From assembly GCA_016235265.1 (NCBI GenBank), contig JACRLI010000001.1:1-64000 (forward strand): a stretch of 64,000 nt of DNA. Reading direction: 5' to 3'. The notes under the pieces were generated by a model. It made no database searches and was not told the origin of the DNA. It was given only the letters and a program-made list of their open reading frames with translations. Shown piece after piece: positions 58,366 through 64,000 of the stretch (within the stretch, counting starts at the first letter, position 1; every line of letters begins with the position of its first letter). This DNA is from Candidatus Eisenbacteria bacterium. Lineage in GTDB: Bacteria > Eisenbacteria > RBG-16-71-46 > JACRLI01. Both the position numbers and the translations under genes were made by a program.

Positions 58366-59676
58366 CTAGTGGGTCGTCTCCACGGGGGTTCCGACGTCGC
58401 GCCGGAACGCCACCTCTCCCCGCATCCACACCACCCGCGCGTGGGGCGCCGACACGTGGTAGAACAGCGATGCCGGCGAGGCTTCCTCCAGCATCACGGC
58501 GTCCATCCGGTAGCCGGTCTGCAGCCGTCCCAGCCGCCCGCCGCGGCCCACCGCGCAGGCGGCGTTGCGCGTCACCGCGGCCAGCGCCGTGAGCGGCGGC
58601 ATGCGGTAGCCGCCCAGGGCCAGGCTGCCGATCAGCGGCAGATTCTCGCAGTAGCAGGTACCGGGGTTGCAGTCGGTGGCCAGCGCCACCGGCAGCCCCA
58701 TCTCCAGCATGCGCGCCGCGCGCGCCCACGGAATGGCCAGCATCAGCGACGTCCCGGGCAGGAGCACCGGGATCGTCCCCGATGCGCCCATCTTCTCAAG
58801 ATCCGAGTCCGAGGCGTGGACCAGGTGGTCGGCGCTCACCGAGCCCAGCTCGGCGGCCAGCCCGGCTCCGCCCAGCGGGTGCAACTCGTCGGCGTGCAAC
58901 TTCAGCCGCAGGCCGGCCGCCAGGGCCGCCTCGCACATCGCGCGGGTGTCCTCCAGCTCGAAGACGTCCTTCTCGCAGAACACGTCGAAGAACTCCGCCC
59001 GGCCGGTCGAGGCCACCTCGGGGATCCAGGTCCGCGCCACCTCGCGCACGAAGTCGGCGCGCCGGCCGCGGAACTCCGGGCCCACCTCGTGGGCCCCCAG
59101 GAACGTGGGCACCACGTCGTAGCGACCCTCGCGGCGGATGAGATCCACCACTTCCAGGATCTTGAGCTCGCTCTCCAGCGACAGCCCGTAGCCGCTCTTG
59201 ATCTCCACCGTGGTGACCCCCGCCTCCAGCGCCCGCTGCAGCCGGCACTCGGCCAGGCTCTTCAGCTCCGGCACGCCGGCGGCCCGGGTGGCGCGTACCG
59301 TGTTCAGGATTCCCCCGCCGCGCGCGGCGATCTCGGCGTAGGACACGCCCCGCAGCCGCTCCTCCCATTCTTCGTCGCGATGGCCGGCGAAGACCATGTG
59401 GGTGTGGGAATCGATGAGCCCGGGCACCACCGCCCGGCCGCCGGCGTCGAAACGCAGCCCGCCCGGCAGGAGCTCCACACCGCGCTCCGCCTCCGAGCTG
59501 GCGCCGGTCCACACGATGTCCTCGCCGCGCCAGGCCAGCGCACCGTCGGGGATCACGCCGGCGTCCCCCACCACCCCGCGCAGCGGTCCCTCGCCCCCGG
59601 CCAGCGTCACCAGCTGCCCGGCGTGCAGCAACAGGCCGGTGGCGGCCACCCGGTCCGGCCCGTTGCCGCGGTTCAT
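58366..59676 (-). CDS. hutI: Imidazolonepropionase
   Basis: 436 aa from the ATG at 59676. An amidohydrolase with PGLIDSHTHMVFAGHRDEEW (metal His pair and substrate Arg), EIKSGYGLSLESELKIL, LGAHEVGPEF, LHADELHPLGGAGL and ATDCNPGTCY. It opens the imidazolone ring to formiminoglutamate. It lies one base after hutU. Confidence 0.96.
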   Translation of the reverse strand: MNRGNGPDRVAATGLLLHAGQLVTLAGGEGPLRGVVGDAGVIPDGALAWRGEDIVWTGASSEAERGVELLPGGLRFDAGGRAVVPGLIDSHTHMVFAGHRDEEWEERLRGVSYAEIAARGGGILNTVRATRAAGVPELKSLAECRLQRALEAGVTTVEIKSGYGLSLESELKILEVVDLIRREGRYDVVPTFLGAHEVGPEFRGRRADFVREVARTWIPEVASTGRAEFFDVFCEKDVFELEDTRAMCEAALAAGLRLKLHADELHPLGGAGLAAELGSVSADHLVHASDSDLEKMGASGTIPVLLPGTSLMLAIPWARAARMLEMGLPVALATDCNPGTCYCENLPLIGSLALGGYRMPPLTALAAVTRNAACAVGRGGRLGRLQTGYRMDAVMLEEASPASLFYHVSAPHARVVWMRGEVAFRRDVGTPVETTH

Positions 59677-59677
59677 T

Positions 59678-61332
<1,655 letters not shown>

Positions 61333-61336
<4 letters not shown>

Positions 61337-62865
61337 GACACGCCTGCCTTTCTGGGATCCGGCAACGCCGGGAAGGAACCGTCGAGGATCGCCTCCGCCA
61401 GCACGTCCAGCTGCCCGCCCAGCGGCCGGTCGCCGGTCAGGGGCGGAACGTAGCGGCGCACGGCGTCGCGGCCGTTCCCGGTGGCCGCGGCCGGCCTGAG
61501 CGGACGGCGCCGGTCCTGGGCTTCCGCCGCCGCCACCAGCTCCGCCGCCACCACGCGGGCGGCCAGCGGCACGGCCTGGCGCAGCTTGGTGGCCGCCACG
61601 CTGCCCATGCTGACGTGGTCCTCGGTGCTCGCGGAGGTGGGAATGGTGTCCACGCTGGCAGGATGCGACAACACCTTGAGCTCCGCCACCAGGGCCGCGG
61701 CGGTGTACTGCACCAGCATCAGGCCGGACTCCAGGCCCGGCCGGCGCGCCAGGAAGGCGGGCAGCTCCCCCAGCTTCGCATCCAGCATCCGGAAGGTGCG
61801 CCGCTCGCTGAAGCCCGCGACCTGCGCCAGCGCGATGGTGGCCACGTCCAGCGCGGTGGCCACCGGCTGCCCGTGGAAGTTGCCGCCGGAGATCACCTCC
61901 CCGCCGAACACCAGCGGATTGTCCGACACCGAGTTGATCTCGATCTCCAGGCAGCGCCGCACGTACCGCAACGAGTCGCGCACCGAGCCCAGGACCTGCG
62001 GCACGCACCGCTCAGTGTAGGCGTCCTGCACCCGCCCGCAGTTGCGGTGCGAGGCCACGATCCCGCTGCCGCGCAGCATGGACCGCAGCCGCGCGGCGGT
62101 TTCCGCGTGCCCGGGGTGCGGCCGGACGCGCGCGAAGCGCTCGTCGAAGGGCTTGACGCTGCCCAGCAGCGCCTCCACCGACATGGCCGCGGCCAGTTCC
62201 GCGGCCAGCAGAACCCGCTCCGCGCGGCACCACGAGAGCGAGCCGACGCCGGCCATGAGCTGCGTGCCGTTGATGAGCGCCAGGCCTTCCTTGGGCGCCA
62301 GCACCACCGGCCGCAGGCCCGCGCGCCGCAGCGCCACCGCACCGCCGACCTCCGACCGTCGAGCCCCCACGCGCGCCCGCCCCTCGCCGATCAGCACCAG
62401 CGCCAGGTGCGCCAGCGGCGCCAGGTCCCCGCTCGCGCCCACCGAGCCGCGGAGCGGGATGACCGGGACCACGTTCTTCGCGAGCAGCGCCAGCAGCGCG
62501 CGCACCAGCTGCGGCCGCACGCCGGAATGGCCGAAGGCCAGCGAGTGCGCCCGCAGCGCCACCATGGCCCGGCTCTCCGGGTCGGTGAGCGTCTCGCCCA
62601 CGCCGCAGGCGTGGCTGCGCAGGAGGTTGCGCTGCAGGTCGCGCAGCGCCGCGTCCGGAATCCGCTCGCTCACCAGGTTGCCAAAACCGGTGTTCACGCC
62701 GTACACCACCTGCCCGCGGTGCATCAGGGACTCCACGGTCTCCCGCGACACACCCATCCGCTGCACCGACCCCGCGCCCAGCACGAGCCGCGCCCGGCCC
62801 TCCGCAATGGCCTCGAGATCGCGCGCCGTCAGCGCGCTCCACCCCGCCTGGTACGAAACCGCCAT
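61333..62865 (-). CDS. hutH: Histidine ammonia-lyase
   Basis: 510 aa. [15 protein letters not shown] holds the catalytic Tyr. The Ala-Ser-Gly triad that cyclises into the MIO cofactor is in [14 protein letters not shown] (about 145). SVSDNPLVF and [10 protein letters not shown] follow. It deaminates His to urocanate. Its start overlaps the DinG-type stop by one base (TGATG). It is the first step of the hutH-U-I-ftcD run; no hutC-type regulator is in the window. Confidence 0.97.
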
Positions 62866-64000
62866 CAACCCTCCGTCACCGTGCCGGCGCCAAGGAACTC
62901 GCCCGCGGCCGCGGCCGCCTCTCGCGCTCCGCGCGCCTGCCTGAGCGGCGTGCCCAGCGCCGCGACAAAACTCCGCCCGTAGCCGGAACCGCCGGCCCGC
63001 CGGTCCAGCAGCACGAACACGCCCCGGTCGGTGGACCTGCGCAGCAGCCGGCCCACGCCCTGCCGGAACCGCAACACCGCTTCGGGGACCGCCAGGTCGC
63101 GGAACGGGTCCAGGCCGCGGGCCTCGTAATCGCGCTTGCGGGCTTCGAACACCGGGTCCGTGGGCACTCCGAAGGGCAGGCGCAGCATCACCAGCACTTC
63201 GAGGGCCTCGCCCGGGAAGTCCACGCCCTCCCAGAAGCTCTGCACCCCCAGCAGCACCGCCCCGCGGGCGCCGCGGAAGCGGCGCGCCAGCTGGCTGCGC
63301 CGCCGCGGATCGTCCTGCGTCAGCAGCTGCGGCACCCGCGGCTCCAGCAGCCCGGCGAGCCCGCGCAGGGACTCCCACGAGGTGGCCAGCACCAGCGTGT
63401 TGCGACCCAGCGTGGCCAGCTCCGCCACCGTGTCCGCCGCCGCCTCCAGGTAGCCCGGCTCGCGCGGGTCGGGCACGCCGCTCACACTCAGCGCGAGCAG
63501 CTGCCGTGCCGGGTCGATCCCCGACACGTACGCCTCCGCGCGCACGTCCCCGGCCTCCAGGCCCAGCCTGCCGCAAAGATAGTCGAACTTGCCGTCCGCG
63601 GCGAGGGTGGCCGACGTGAGCACCACCGACTCCAGCCGCCCGGTCAGCTCCGCGCTCGCCTCGCGCCCCACGTTCCACGGCACACTCTCCAGGGTCACCC
63701 CGGAGGGCCGGCTGAATTCCAGCGTGGCACAGCGCCCATCCGGGATGGGCCCGGTGAGTGCGAGCAGCGCCTGGGCCTCCTTCTCCCACTGTCCCAGCGA
63801 GCGCACCACGTAGGGGCGGAGCTTCGAGGCGGAGTCCGGCTCCTCCGGCGCCAGGGCGCGCCATGCCTCCCCGGCGCGCAGGGCGTCGCGCAGCCGGTCC
63901 AGCAGGTCGTCCAGCCGCGGGGGAAACACCTCGGTGGGATCGGAGCACCCGTCCAGGCGCACCCGGCCGCCCTGCCCGGCCACCCGGGAGAGATCCTCGA
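62865..64000 (-). CDS. DinG/XPD-type ATP-dependent DNA helicase, C-terminal part
   Basis: About 378 codons of a larger gene; the N-terminal half with Walker A lies outside the window. Seen here: LESVVLTSATLA (motif III-like), NTLVLATSWESL, LLGVQSFWEGVDFPGEALEVLVMLRLPFGVP (in pieces; motif V) and RQGVGRLLRRSTDRGVFVLLDRR (motif VI with Arg finger). This is the DinG branch of superfamily 2 helicases. It overlaps hutH by one base, so the hut genes may be transcribed from a promoter within or before it. Confidence 0.85.
   Translation of the reverse strand, partial: EDLSRVAGQGGRVRLDGCSDPTEVFPPRLDDLLDRLRDALRAGEAWRALAPEEPDSASKLRPYVVRSLGQWEKEAQALLALTGPIPDGRCATLEFSRPSGVTLESVPWNVGREASAELTGRLESVVLTSATLAADGKFDYLCGRLGLEAGDVRAEAYVSGIDPARQLLALSVSGVPDPREPGYLEAAADTVAELATLGRNTLVLATSWESLRGLAGLLEPRVPQLLTQDDPRRRSQLARRFRGARGAVLLGVQSFWEGVDFPGEALEVLVMLRLPFGVPTDPVFEARKRDYEARGLDPFRDLAVPEAVLRFRQGVGRLLRRSTDRGVFVLLDRRAGGSGYGRSFVAALGTPLRQARGAREAAAAAGEFLGAGTVTEG

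Overview
This is a 64 kb chromosomal window from a very GC-rich, Gram-negative-type bacterium. Genes are packed tightly, mostly on the minus strand, with many 4-nt ATGA/GTGA stop-start overlaps and frequent GTG and TTG starts. Several features point to a deep-branching lineage of the FCB/deltaproteobacterial kind (a Candidatus Eisenbacteria-like organism is my best guess, not proven): a b558-type SdhC, a DUF5683 protein, a fused FtcD, fibronectin-III/NHL lipoproteins, and a Myxococcus-like pil gene order. I see no insertion sequences, phage genes, CRISPR arrays or plasmid functions. This is core genome with some unusual wiring.

Layout. 1-5.4 kb: a NHL/FnIII lipoprotein, an isolated sdhC, the RNase P RNA gene directly behind an RNase H-like gene and a zinc-ribbon coiled-coil gene, then tRNA-Val(CAC) and a CAT-anticodon tRNA. 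5.4-12.6 kb: an expanded macromolecular-synthesis operon, rpsU-cvpA-mutS2-dnaG-rpoD, with a good sigma-70-type promoter before rpsU. 12.7-20.6 kb: ridA-selD-selC-DUF5683-lepA-lepB-hemW-grpE-dnaJ. Here selD has an in-frame UGA at the catalytic Cys position, followed by a hairpin, and lies next to the tRNA-Sec gene, so SelD is itself a selenoprotein. 20.7-26.6 kb: glmM-glmS, tRNA-Thr(CGT), tRNA-Phe(GAA), and a GAF histidine kinase with a single-domain response regulator. 26.8-33.8 kb: a DUF3467 gene facing dprA, then HEAT-repeat gene, obg, fmdB-type gene, an aminotransferase, pta, coaD and rsmD.

33.9-51.3 kb is a complete type IV pilus locus. In transcription order it reads pilB-pilT-pilC-pilS-pilR-pilA-ABC ATPase-ABC permease-TPR protein-pilD-pilM-N-O-P-Q-aroK. 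Three sigma-54 (-24/-12) promoters sit before pilB, pilA and pilM. With the PilS/PilR pair in the same locus this suggests one sigma-54 regulon covering motor, pilin and alignment/secretin genes. The ABC pair between pilA and pilD matches the place of pilGHI in Myxococcus.

51.4-64 kb: comEA (DNA uptake, consistent with dprA and the pili), a TonB-receptor-like outer-membrane barrel next to an ECF S-component-like membrane protein, a PHP phosphoesterase, a TPR protein, and a complete histidine-to-glutamate pathway hutH-hutU-hutI-ftcD behind a DinG-type helicase that runs off the window.

The most notable points are the selenocysteine SelD, the DUF5683 start codon inside mature tRNA-Sec, the three-promoter sigma-54 pilus regulon, the ABC/TPR module in the pilus cluster, and an intrinsic terminator immediately before glmM.
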